From a virus, in IMG/VR virus record IMGVR_UViG_3300035703_000349, positions 1-28,530 of that record: a stretch of DNA of 28,530 nt. One strand, given 5' to 3'. Position 1 is the stretch's first letter. Each line of letters opens with the position of its first letter. Under the pieces are notes generated by a model. It ran no database searches. It was not told where the DNA came from and worked only from the letters and a program-made list of their open reading frames with translations. Positions 23,440 through 28,394 of the stretch are shown piece by piece. The position numbers were made by a program, and so were the translations under genes.

Positions 23440-23749
23440 CGTTCTTCTCCTTTAGTTTGGCTTCGACGGCTTCAATCAAATAAACACCCCAATCCCTAGT
23501 CCTTAATAATTCCTCATAATCATCATCCGTCAGCCCAACCCATTCACGATTAGTAGCAAGCAACGGACCATCTTGAGCAATCCACGCCTCACCATAAGGA
23601 CCGGTATGTATCTTTACCCCTTGCGGTTCCCAAAACTCACACTCACAAACATATCTACCGGCACTATGTGATGCGTCACGCATGAAGCCATGCGGTGCAT
23701 CTGGATGTGGGTTGCATTGCAACCTGTCAGTCATCTGTCTTTTCTTCAT
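23432..23749 (-). CDS. 'WVGLTDDD' family small phage protein (105 aa)
   Basis: Starts MKKRQMTDRLQCNPHPDAPH. The first half has GRYVCECEFW, with two Cys, and YGEAWIAQDGPLLATNREWV; the second has GLTDDDYEELLRTRDW and the helical tail EAVEAKLKEKNGG. The last part belongs to the same family as the next two genes downstream. Function unknown. The ATG is in an ATGA overlap with the winged-helix gene upstream. It ends in the GTG of the broken remnant. Confidence 0.7.
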   Translation of the reverse strand: MKKRQMTDRLQCNPHPDAPHGFMRDASHSAGRYVCECEFWEPQGVKIHTGPYGEAWIAQDGPLLATNREWVGLTDDDYEELLRTRDWGVYLIEAVEAKLKEKNGG

Positions 23750-24066
23750 GATGCCCTCAGATTAAAAGGATTGTTGAAGTTGATCTCGAATACTTCCTCG
23801 ACAGACCCGTTTTGCAGAATCTTCTTCTTCACCTTTGAGTCTGCTGCCAGATAAGAATAAGAGAGCCCCGCTTTTTTAGCCGGAGAAGATTGCTTCCAGA
23901 CCATGCCCCTAATGACTTTGCCATCAAGAATAAGAGGTTCTAACGAGTTCTGGATAGACCGTGGGCTAACTTTTAACTTCTCTGCGAGCTCAACAGTCGT
24001 AACCGGTGTCGATCTTGACTGTAGGTACTTTAGACAAAACTCACCCCTGCTAACCTTTTGTCTCAT
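23746..24066 (-). CDS. Winged-helix-like DNA-binding protein (106 aa)
   Basis: Starts MRQKVSRGEFCLKYLQSRST. Residues about 21-52 (VTTVELAEKLKVSPRSIQNS, LEPLILDGKVIRG) form a helix-turn-helix followed by a wing. The C-terminal half (LSYSYLAADSKVKKKILQNG... EINFNNPFNLRAS) is unassigned. It may regulate early genes or help replication as the next gene to the replication-organiser-like protein. ATGA overlaps occur at both ends. Confidence 0.65.
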   Translation of the reverse strand: MRQKVSRGEFCLKYLQSRSTPVTTVELAEKLKVSPRSIQNSLEPLILDGKVIRGMVWKQSSPAKKAGLSYSYLAADSKVKKKILQNGSVEEVFEINFNNPFNLRAS

Positions 24067-24227
24067 GCCATATCTCCTGTCATGTCGATTTCTGTTTCTT
24101 GCAAGGTCTTGGTTGCCAACTTCAAGTCTTGCAAGAGAATCCGCAACTCTCGGCTGTGGACAATCACATAGTCGTTTTCCTGTGCCAGCTTGTGTAGCAG
24201 TTTGTATGCTCTTTCTTTCTCGTTCAT
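24063..24227 (-). CDS. Small helical protein (54 aa)
   Basis: ATG 24227 gives MNEKERAYKLLHKLAQENDY, VIVHSRELRILLQDLKLATK and an acidic tail. It is preferred over the reading from 24272 because it makes an ATGA overlap with the stop of the replication gene and has GAGG upstream. Predicted helical, unknown function. Confidence 0.6.
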   Translation of the reverse strand: MNEKERAYKLLHKLAQENDYVIVHSRELRILLQDLKLATKTLQETEIDMTGDMA

Positions 24228-24586
24228 GCTGCCCTCAGCTTCTCTGAGATCCTTGCCTTCCAAGAGTTCCAATCCTCTCCTGGCCTAGCTGGACAATTTA
24301 CCTTTGCCGCCATCTCGGCAGTACCCTTCTCTGTAGCCCACCACACCACAACCTTCTCTTGCGTAGGTGCGATCTCTAGCTCATCTTCCCATCTTCCTTG
24401 GTTCAGCCAGGTAGCAGGATGCGGAATAAACTCCTGACCTGTTCCCTTCACCTGGTAATACTTGTTATGCGTCACCAGAGCCTCTACAGCGGACTTTTGC
24501 TCAGCGGGCGATAGTTTGTTCCATGCCTTCTGTGCAGCGCGTTTAGCGACCTTTCTTGGGTACTTACTCCAAAACTCTTCAAACAT
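24224..24586 (-). CDS. Replication organiser / helicase-loader-like C-terminal domain (120 aa)
   Basis: Begins MFEEFWSKYPRKVAKRAAQK and contains FIPHPATWLNQGRWEDELEI. 'FeeFW..YPrK..k..A.kaW.k' plus 'FiPhPaTWLnqgrWeDe' is the signature of the C-terminal domain of many phage replisome organisers (lambda O/DnaT-like proteins). The usual N-terminal winged-helix half is missing; the gene starts right at this domain, with AGGAGG 4 bp before the ATG, so it is a stand-alone domain. It may work with one of the separate winged-helix proteins of the operon. It is the first gene of the leftward operon. Confidence 0.7.
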   Translation of the reverse strand: MFEEFWSKYPRKVAKRAAQKAWNKLSPAEQKSAVEALVTHNKYYQVKGTGQEFIPHPATWLNQGRWEDELEIAPTQEKVVVWWATEKGTAEMAAKVNCPARPGEDWNSWKARISEKLRAA

Positions 24587-24637
24587 AAAACCTCCTGTGT
24601 TGGAGTTTTTACTGTAGACCTTTTTTTGTTTGTTGAA

Positions 24638-24655
24638 TGTCGTTCTGTTGACAAT
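24638..24655 (+). promoter_or_regulatory. Operator-like motif, copy 1
   Basis: TGTCGTTCTGTTGACAAT matches the - strand reading of 25017-25035 (TGTCGTTGCTGTCAACAAT) at 16 positions with one gap. The two copies face opposite ways and flank the regulatory gap. Copy 1 is about 50 bp before the first leftward ATG, where a promoter and operator would be expected. Confidence 0.35.
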
Positions 24656-24667
24656 CTTTTACTTTCT

Positions 24668-24949
24668 TTATTTCTGGACATAACTTCCCCAAGGGTGGTA
24701 GCACTCACCTCGCCCCGCAAGGGTCACTTCTGGATGTTCCTTGCCTAGCGTAGCCGAAGCCAGCGATTCTCTCCGACTATCTCTGTGTCTACCACCCATG
24801 CAGAAATAGTCTACGTCCAGTACCTCACTGACAGTCTGGATCGGAAGTGCTCTAGGGTGTCCAGGTTCCGGTGTTCTACTCCAAGCAGCCCATGCAGGCT
24901 CACTACTAACGGGTGGAGTCCGGTTATCGAGCGGAAATAAAAAAGCCAC
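24668..24949 (-). CDS. Doubtful ORF in regulatory gap (93 aa, GTG start)
   Basis: An open frame from GTG 24949 to TAA 24668, reading MAFLFPLDNRTPPVSSEPAW ... HPEVTLAGRGECYHPWGSYV. Arguments for: length and a non-repetitive composition. Arguments against: the GTG lies within a terminator stem, the T6 tract is its second to fourth codon, no ribosome site is visible, and the same DNA has strong pairing potential. An internal ATG at 24799 would give 43 residues. No family recognised. Confidence 0.3.
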   Translation of the reverse strand: MAFLFPLDNRTPPVSSEPAWAAWSRTPEPGHPRALPIQTVSEVLDVDYFCMGGRHRDSRRESLASATLGKEHPEVTLAGRGECYHPWGSYVQK

Positions 24950-25010
24950 TTACTGCTGCGCCTGGTTGCTGTCCCCTGTTTTTACAGGAGCAGACGCATG
25001 AGTAAGTGGC
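24938..25010 (-). terminator. Long hairpin with leftward U-tract (terminator or small structured RNA)
   Basis: Perfect 10-bp outer stem GCCACTTACT (24945-24954) / AGTAAGTGGC (25001-25010). Inside are GCG/CGC and TGCT/AGCA-type helices and an inner CCTGT/ACAGG stem with a TTTT loop, so almost the whole 66 nt can fold into one interrupted hairpin. Leftward it is followed by T6 (24944-24939). It should end transcripts from the 116-aa gene at 25050-25400, and is much longer than a normal terminator. Confidence 0.7.
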
Positions 25011-25016
25011 CTTAAT

Positions 25017-25035
25017 ATTGTTGACAGCAACGACA
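25017..25035 (-). promoter_or_regulatory. Operator-like motif, copy 2
   Basis: The - strand reads TGTCGTTGCTGTCAACAAT, related to copy 1 at 24638-24655. It is also partly self-complementary (TTGTTG ... CAACAA around it), and on the + strand contains TTGACA. It lies just downstream of the promoter-like pair at 25044-25071, where a bound protein would block leftward transcription. Confidence 0.35.
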
Positions 25036-25043
25036 ACAAAGCA

Positions 25044-25071
25044 ACTATATCACATCTCTACGACCTTACAA
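25044..25071 (-). promoter_or_regulatory. Possible leftward promoter inside the 116-aa gene end
   Basis: Read leftward: TTGTAA (25071-25066), 16-bp spacer, TATAGT (25049-25044), close to sigma70 consensus. A transcript from about 25037 would run only to the terminator at 24938, giving an RNA of about 100 nt made mostly of the long hairpin. Predicted by eye only. Confidence 0.3.
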
Positions 25072-25400
25072 GTCCACCCTTCCTTTAGCTTTGCCCAGCC
25101 ATGAACCTCGATCTTCCAACCTGCTCTCAGGATAGCCGGAAGATGCTCACACTCGCTTATCTTCTTCACCCTAGCGTTGATATTGGCCCTGCTCGTTGTC
25201 TGCACCAGTAGAGTTTCTTCGTTTCTGAGACAAAGTATGTCTCCGATACTGAAAAGGTCTTGTCGAATACGAGCCCAAGGGTTCCAGTGCTCGACGATCT
25301 GGCATAAATAACCTCGCTCCCTAAGTAAAGCTAGAGACCTCTGAGTAGGACTAACCGACGAACGGCGTGTTTTCTTGGTGTCAGTGGCAGAGATTGTCAT
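25050..25400 (-). CDS. Conserved phage protein, possible PD-(D/E)XK-like nuclease fold (116 aa)
   Basis: Starts MTISATDTKKTRRSSVSPTQ. The core reads SLALLRERGYLCQIVEHWNP, IRQDLFSIGDILCLRNEETL, LVQTTSRANINARVKKISEC and GWKIEVHGWAKL. A helix, then D...GD, a strand with LLVQTTS, and a helix with R/K is the order of the PD-(D/E)XK/VRR-NUC type core (D, then Q/E-x-T/K). Relatives are common in phages but their function is not known to me. It is divergent from the rightward operon, so the two promoters must share 25400-25480. A weak ribosome site makes the exact start unsure. Confidence 0.65.
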   Translation of the reverse strand: MTISATDTKKTRRSSVSPTQRSLALLRERGYLCQIVEHWNPWARIRQDLFSIGDILCLRNEETLLVQTTSRANINARVKKISECEHLPAILRAGWKIEVHGWAKLKEGWTCKVVEM

Positions 25401-25485
25401 CGTGACGACAGTCTTAAAGGTTTTATTCGGTCAATATACACCCATGCAAACGAACTTATTAACCCGCTCTTCAAAGGAGATTCAA
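25401..25485. promoter_or_regulatory. Divergent promoter region of the early rightward operon
   Basis: Lies between the start of the 116-aa gene (leftward) and the ATG of the first rightward gene. It is AT-rich at 25415-25440 with a TATACA box at 25434-25439, but no good -35 at the right distance. The ribosome site AAAGGAGA at 25473-25480 is clear. Promoter location is inferred from gene direction. Confidence 0.35.
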
Positions 25486-25662
25486 ATGAGCGACTTCCAA
25501 GTTCTTCCCTTCGATTTCTCAGCAACCACGGTTACTTTCGTGGCTAACAACACAAACGCTAAAGACCGCATTTGCGGCGGCGTTTCCTGCGAAGTTCGCA
25601 AGTCTGCTGCACCAGAGTTTGCAGCAAAGCTCGAAGCTGAAGGCTTCACAGTTTCTTACTAA
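25486..25662 (+). CDS. First gene of rightward early operon, unknown (58 aa)
   Basis: ATG 25486 with AAAGGAGA six bases upstream; the frame is open to 25375 but without any ribosome site. The product MSDFQVLPFDFSATTVTFVA, then NDRICGGVSCEVRKSAAPEF-type sequence (actual start of that part: NTNAKDRICGG) and a helical end EFAAKLEAEGFTVSY, looks like a small alpha/beta fold. The KSA.EFA.KL.AEGF.V pattern suggests a compact domain rather than a disordered peptide. Function unknown; strong ribosome site and first place suggest high early expression. Confidence 0.75.
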   Translation: MSDFQVLPFDFSATTVTFVANNTNAKDRICGGVSCEVRKSAAPEFAAKLEAEGFTVSY

Positions 25663-25667
25663 TAACC

Positions 25668-25683
25668 AGGGGCTCCGGCCCCT
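25668..25683 (+). other. UNCG-tetraloop hairpin between early genes
   Basis: Stem AGGGGC / GCCCCT (6 bp) closed by a C(TCCG)G tetraloop, directly after the tandem stop codons TAATAA and 5 bp before the next ribosome site AGGAGA. No U-tract follows, so it is probably an mRNA-stabilising or partial-termination element. Confidence 0.6.
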
Positions 25684-25697
25684 ACCAGGAGAGCAAC

Positions 25698-25868
25698 ATG
25701 AAGATCACACTTACAGAAACCGAAGTCGCAAAGATCGTAGAAGATTTTTTTGATCTTAAGTACAAAATGAAGATCACATCAACTGTGTTTCGCGCGAGCT
25801 ACTCGTACAGCTCAGTTGATTTCTGCACACTTTCAACAGACGCAGAGGATAAAAAAGATGAACTATGA
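25698..25868 (+). CDS. Small early protein, unknown (56 aa)
   Basis: ATG 25698 with AGGAGAG upstream. The product begins MKITLTETEVAKIVEDFFDL, continues KYKMKITSTVFRASYSYSSV and ends TDAEDKKDEL. It is a small alpha/beta protein with a DNA-mimic-like acidic end. The last 11 bp overlap the next small ORF. Not recognised; several phages have small proteins at this place that begin MKI.LTE.EV and have similar length, but I cannot name a family. Confidence 0.65.
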   Translation: MKITLTETEVAKIVEDFFDLKYKMKITSTVFRASYSYSSVDFCTLSTDAEDKKDEL

Positions 25869-25983
25869 CTGGTGGCTAGATCGTCAACTTTGGGAATACG
25901 ACAGGGAGAGAGAACGTGAGCACCAACAACAGCTGGAACAACAGGAGTTTGAACTTGGAGAAATGGAAACCGACGAGGAGTGA
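25858..25983 (+). CDS. Small charged helical protein (41 aa)
   Basis: ATG 25858, TGA 25981-25983; GAGG lies about 9 bp upstream. The product MNYDWWLDRQLWEYDRERER followed by Glu/Gln-rich sequence ending ETDEE is a single amphipathic, highly charged helix. It overlaps the small membrane ORF at 25916 in another frame for 68 bp. Unknown function. Confidence 0.55.
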   Translation: MNYDWWLDRQLWEYDREREREHQQQLEQQEFELGEMETDEE

Positions 25984-26047
25984 TTGGATCTTATGCACGC
26001 TATTGGGAATATTCTACGGAACGCTGCTCTTCCTGTTCATAAAGTAA
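25916..26047 (+). CDS. Possible small membrane protein overlapping in another frame (43 aa)
   Basis: GTG 25916 preceded by AGGGAG at 7 bp. The frame gives VSTNNSWNNRSLNLEKWKPT, RSDW and then a 16-19 residue hydrophobic segment ILCTLLGIFYGTLLFLFIK ending in Lys. A single C-terminal membrane span after a polar head is a normal plan for small phage membrane proteins (holin-like or accessory). TAA is 12 bp before the next ATG. It is too short and too overlapped for routine calling. Confidence 0.5.
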   Translation: MSTNNSWNNRSLNLEKWKPTRSDWILCTLLGIFYGTLLFLFIK

Positions 26048-26058
26048 AGGAGCTAAAC

Positions 26059-26589
26059 ATGAAATTCGCTGAACTCAACAAAATTAACGTCAACAGCAAG
26101 AAAGAAACCAAGATGGGTCTATCGTACCTGTCTTGGGCTTGGGCTGTAGAGCAACTTCTTTTGAATGATCCTAATGCCACCTGGGAGTACAAGCCCCATC
26201 AGATGTGGAACGAGACGGTCATGGTCTTTTGTGAAGTCAAGGCTTTTGGTGTCTCAAGAATGGCTCAACTTCCCGTTATGGATAACCGAAATAAGGCGAT
26301 CTCTAATCCTGATGCTTTTGCAGTCAATACGGCTATGCAAAGGTGTTTAGCTAAGGCAATCGCTTTACACGGCATCGGTCTTTATATCTACGCTGGAGAG
26401 GATTTGCCTTCTGAGGAAAAAGTAGACGAGCTAGAGGCCTACAAGGCAAAACTCGAAGCGGCAGAGTCATTAGACGCGCTCAAGGCAGAGTTCTCTCCGG
26501 CCTACAAAGCCATGAAAGACAAGCCAGAAATAAAAGAACTCGTCGCTGTTTACGAAGCCAAGAAGAAATCACTTACGGAAGTCAAATGA
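26059..26589 (+). CDS. DUF1071 / Sak3-type single-strand annealing protein
   Basis: ATG 26059 with AAGGAGC upstream gives 176 residues starting MKFAELNKINVNSKKETKMG, then LSYLSWAWAVEQLLLNDPNA and later TAMQRCLAKAIALHGIGLYI. 'F.eLN.iNvn....kk.glsYLSWAWa...l' and 'A..RClaKAiAlhGLGlyiYaGEDLP' are the DUF1071 signature, a family of phage recombinases related to Erf/Rad52-type annealing proteins. It should pair complementary strands made by the exonuclease encoded downstream. The C-terminus (LEAAESLDALKAEFSPAYKA) is a helical tail often seen in the family. A longer open frame exists upstream but starts inside the membrane ORF. Confidence 0.83.
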   Translation: MKFAELNKINVNSKKETKMGLSYLSWAWAVEQLLLNDPNATWEYKPHQMWNETVMVFCEVKAFGVSRMAQLPVMDNRNKAISNPDAFAVNTAMQRCLAKAIALHGIGLYIYAGEDLPSEEKVDELEAYKAKLEAAESLDALKAEFSPAYKAMKDKPEIKELVAVYEAKKKSLTEVK

Positions 26590-26939
26590 ACCTAGACCGC
26601 TTTGAAGAAGGCTTGATCGACGACATCCAGACTGACCGCTGCAAGAAACTCTTGTGGTCGGTCATCAATTTAGCAGTTGAAGATGCTTGCAGGGCTCCGC
26701 ATGCAAAAAAGCCAAGTACCGAGTCAATCACCGCGATGAGGTTCCTGGTCGGGAATGGCAAGGAAGCAGACGTTGACTCTTGGCTGATGTGGCTGGATGT
26801 AAACGGTCCGGTGTTTAGAAGGAGACTCTTGGAGGCTATGTACGACGATCACACAAACAAGTTCCAGGACATGGCAAAAAGAGCGTTTAGGTTCAACTAC
26901 AACTGGTGGAGACAAAATGCGACTGATTTTAACGACTGA
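26586..26939 (+). CDS. Conserved phage protein of unknown function (117 aa)
   Basis: Starts MNLDRFEEGLIDDIQTDRCK in an ATGA overlap with the annealing protein. Then KLLWSVINLAVEDACRAPHA, SWLMWLDVNGPVFRRRLLEA and AKRAFRFNYNWWRQN. I recognise the overall pattern from other phages, where it sits near recombination genes, but know no activity. It is mostly helical. It overlaps NinB by 23 bp. Confidence 0.75.
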   Translation: MNLDRFEEGLIDDIQTDRCKKLLWSVINLAVEDACRAPHAKKPSTESITAMRFLVGNGKEADVDSWLMWLDVNGPVFRRRLLEAMYDDHTNKFQDMAKRAFRFNYNWWRQNATDFND

Positions 26940-27336
26940 GAATGACCGTAGGAGGGCTATAGAGGCTCTACAAGGCGCTGAATTGGGTTACATGGTAACT
27001 ATTACCAAACCTCCTCGCACAGCGGCTCAGAATCGGTTTTATTGGGCGATCCTTACTGCGTGTTCTGAACAACTCATGAACCAAGAATACACACAGGACA
27101 TCTGGCACGAGTGGGCGAAAACTCGATTCTTGCCCACAAGGATCGTAGACCTACCTGGAGGCCAGGTGAAGGAGATAGAGCCGAGCACCGCTTCTCTCAC
27201 GGTCTCTGAGTTCTCTGATCTTGTGGAACAACTTTTACAGTACGCATTGGAGAAAGGCTTGATCTGGACTGATGAGATGAAAGACGCTGAACTAGACTTA
27301 AGGAAGATCAATGTACATAAACAAAAAGCTGCTTGA
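26917..27336 (+). CDS. ninB: NinB-like recombination protein
   Basis: Starts MRLILTTENDRRRAIEALQG at ATG 26917 with GGTGGAG upstream. Contains TITKPPRTAAQNRFYWAILT, then a helical part and ALEKGLIWTDEMKD at the end. 'P.R...QN..yWa.l' and the length (139 vs about 146) fit lambda NinB (Orf), which binds single-stranded DNA and SSB and can replace RecFOR in lambda recombination. It here lies between an annealing protein and two nucleases. The N-terminal half is the more conserved part. Confidence 0.8.
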   Translation: MRLILTTENDRRRAIEALQGAELGYMVTITKPPRTAAQNRFYWAILTACSEQLMNQEYTQDIWHEWAKTRFLPTRIVDLPGGQVKEIEPSTASLTVSEFSDLVEQLLQYALEKGLIWTDEMKDAELDLRKINVHKQKAA

Positions 27337-27604
27337 GGCTTGCAGGCACATCCCTTGCGGATCGTGCTTTTGCGAAGATGGAACGGTTGTCGCCGCACAC
27401 AGGAATCAAGGAAAAGGCATGGGCATCAAGGTATCTGATGCTTTAGTAGCATCCCTGTGCTTTCGTTGTCACACATACTTAGACCAGGGAAAGGATATGT
27501 CTCGTGAAGAACGGAGAGACTTCTGGAACCAGGCTTACATAAACACAATGCAGGCAATGATCGAACGAGGATTTCTAAAGGTGCAAAATGGAACAAAGAA
27601 CTGA
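27311..27604 (+). CDS. YbcO-like (DUF1364) zinc nuclease
   Basis: Starts MYINKKLLEACRHIPCGSCF with AGGAAGA upstream of ATG 27311. Cys11, Cys16, Cys19, Cys21, then VVAAHRNQGKGMGIKVSDAL with H30, and SLCFRCHTYLDQG with C50, C53, H54, follow the DUF1364/YbcO pattern 'C.C...... aAHsN.....KGmGiKasD...a.lC..CH..lD.G'. It is an HNH-related, metal-dependent nuclease found in lambdoid nin regions. The end REERRDFWNQAYINTMQAMI is also typical. It overlaps NinB by 26 bp and YqaJ by 17 bp. Confidence 0.8.
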   Translation: MYINKKLLEACRHIPCGSCFCEDGTVVAAHRNQGKGMGIKVSDALVASLCFRCHTYLDQGKDMSREERRDFWNQAYINTMQAMIERGFLKVQNGTKN

Positions 27605-28184
27605 AGATTGGTACAAAGCAAGACTAGGCCACGTAACCGCGTCTAGGGCTTCAGACGCGATTGCAAAGCAAGGTACGGCTACTAGACGGAACTACGCAAT
27701 CCAGCTCGTCACAGAGCGTTTAACGGGCTTGCAGAGCGATTCCTTCACGAACGCTGCTATGCAGTGGGGTACAGAACAAGAACCTATCGCTAGGGTCGCG
27801 TATGAGCAGCACACAGGCTCGATTGTGGAGCAGACAGGCTTTCATAAGCATAAGAGCATAGAATGGCTTGGAGCCTCTCCTGATGGGTTTGTAGGCTCAG
27901 GTTTGATCGAGATCAAGTGTCCTAACTCAAACACTCACGTTGATTATTTACTCGCAAAGGAGGTTCCCACTAAGTACAAGTCTCAAATGCTCACTCAAAT
28001 GCTCGTGACAAACAAGACATGGTGCGACTTTGTAAGTTTCGACCCAAGGCTTCCCGATCACTTGCAGTTATTCATTGTTAGATATGAACCAAAGCCAGAG
28101 GAGTTCAAGATCATTGAGCTACAACTCACGAACTTTCTAGCCGAGGTGTCAGAAATGGAGAAATCGCTATGCCAAAAGAACTAA
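27588..28184 (+). CDS. YqaJ / lambda exonuclease-type recombinase nuclease
   Basis: A 198-residue product: MEQRTEDWYKARLGHVTASR, WGTEQEPIARVAYEQHTG (E63/E65), WLGASPDGFVG (D99), LIEIKCPNSNTH (E108-x-K110) and YKSQMLTQMLV with Q133/Q137. This set is the PD-(D/E)XK active site of lambda exonuclease and YqaJ proteins, which chew one strand of duplex DNA from an end. Paired with the DUF1071 annealing protein it forms a Red-like system for recombination. AAGG lies 7 bp before the ATG. No residue of the site is missing. Confidence 0.92.
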   Translation: MEQRTEDWYKARLGHVTASRASDAIAKQGTATRRNYAIQLVTERLTGLQSDSFTNAAMQWGTEQEPIARVAYEQHTGSIVEQTGFHKHKSIEWLGASPDGFVGSGLIEIKCPNSNTHVDYLLAKEVPTKYKSQMLTQMLVTNKTWCDFVSFDPRLPDHLQLFIVRYEPKPEEFKIIELQLTNFLAEVSEMEKSLCQKN

Positions 28185-28384
28185 CCGGAAGTATCAGCAA
28201 GAACAAGAAAAAAGAAAAAGACGCTCACCCTGATTACCGCGGGTCAGCGACTATAGGAGGGATTGACTACTGGGTATCAGGTTGGGTTAACGAGGGCTCT
28301 GATGGTAAGTATCTGGGTCTAAAGTTCCAACAGAAGGATGGAGAGTCAAAACCCGCAAAACAAGACGATGACGTACCGTTCTGA
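28169..28384 (+). CDS. Small OB-like protein with SSB-type acidic tail (71 aa)
   Basis: Starts MPKELTGSISKNKKKEKDAH with GGAGA upstream. Then come PDYRGSATIGGIDYWVSGWV and KYLGLKFQQKDGES, a short beta-rich core. The last residues QDDDVPF match the DDD(I/V)PF tip with which bacterial SSB recruits its partners. It overlaps the nuclease gene by 16 bp, so it belongs to the recombination operon. An ssDNA-binding or SSB-mimic role is inference; no full SSB fold is visible at this length. Confidence 0.7.
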   Translation: MPKELTGSISKNKKKEKDAHPDYRGSATIGGIDYWVSGWVNEGSDGKYLGLKFQQKDGESKPAKQDDDVPF

Positions 28385-28394
28385 GGAGAAAGAT

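Larger units (their letters stand above)
24587..25049. other. Regulatory gap between leftward and divergent genes
   Basis: About 460 bp without a convincing gene. It holds, from left to right: the leader of the leftward operon; a motif TGTCGTTCTGTTGACAAT at 24638-24655; a doubtful - strand ORF (24668-24949); a 9-bp inverted pair GGGTGGTAG/CTACCACCC at about 24694-24798; a long hairpin with a leftward U-tract (24938-25010); and an inverted relative of the first motif (25017-25035). A replication origin or immunity-like switch would fit here, but I see no iteron array. Confidence 0.5.

Noticed and set aside
24484-24720. 78-codon - strand frame crossing into the replication gene
   Set aside because: No ribosome site; it overlaps the better supported gene and its leader.
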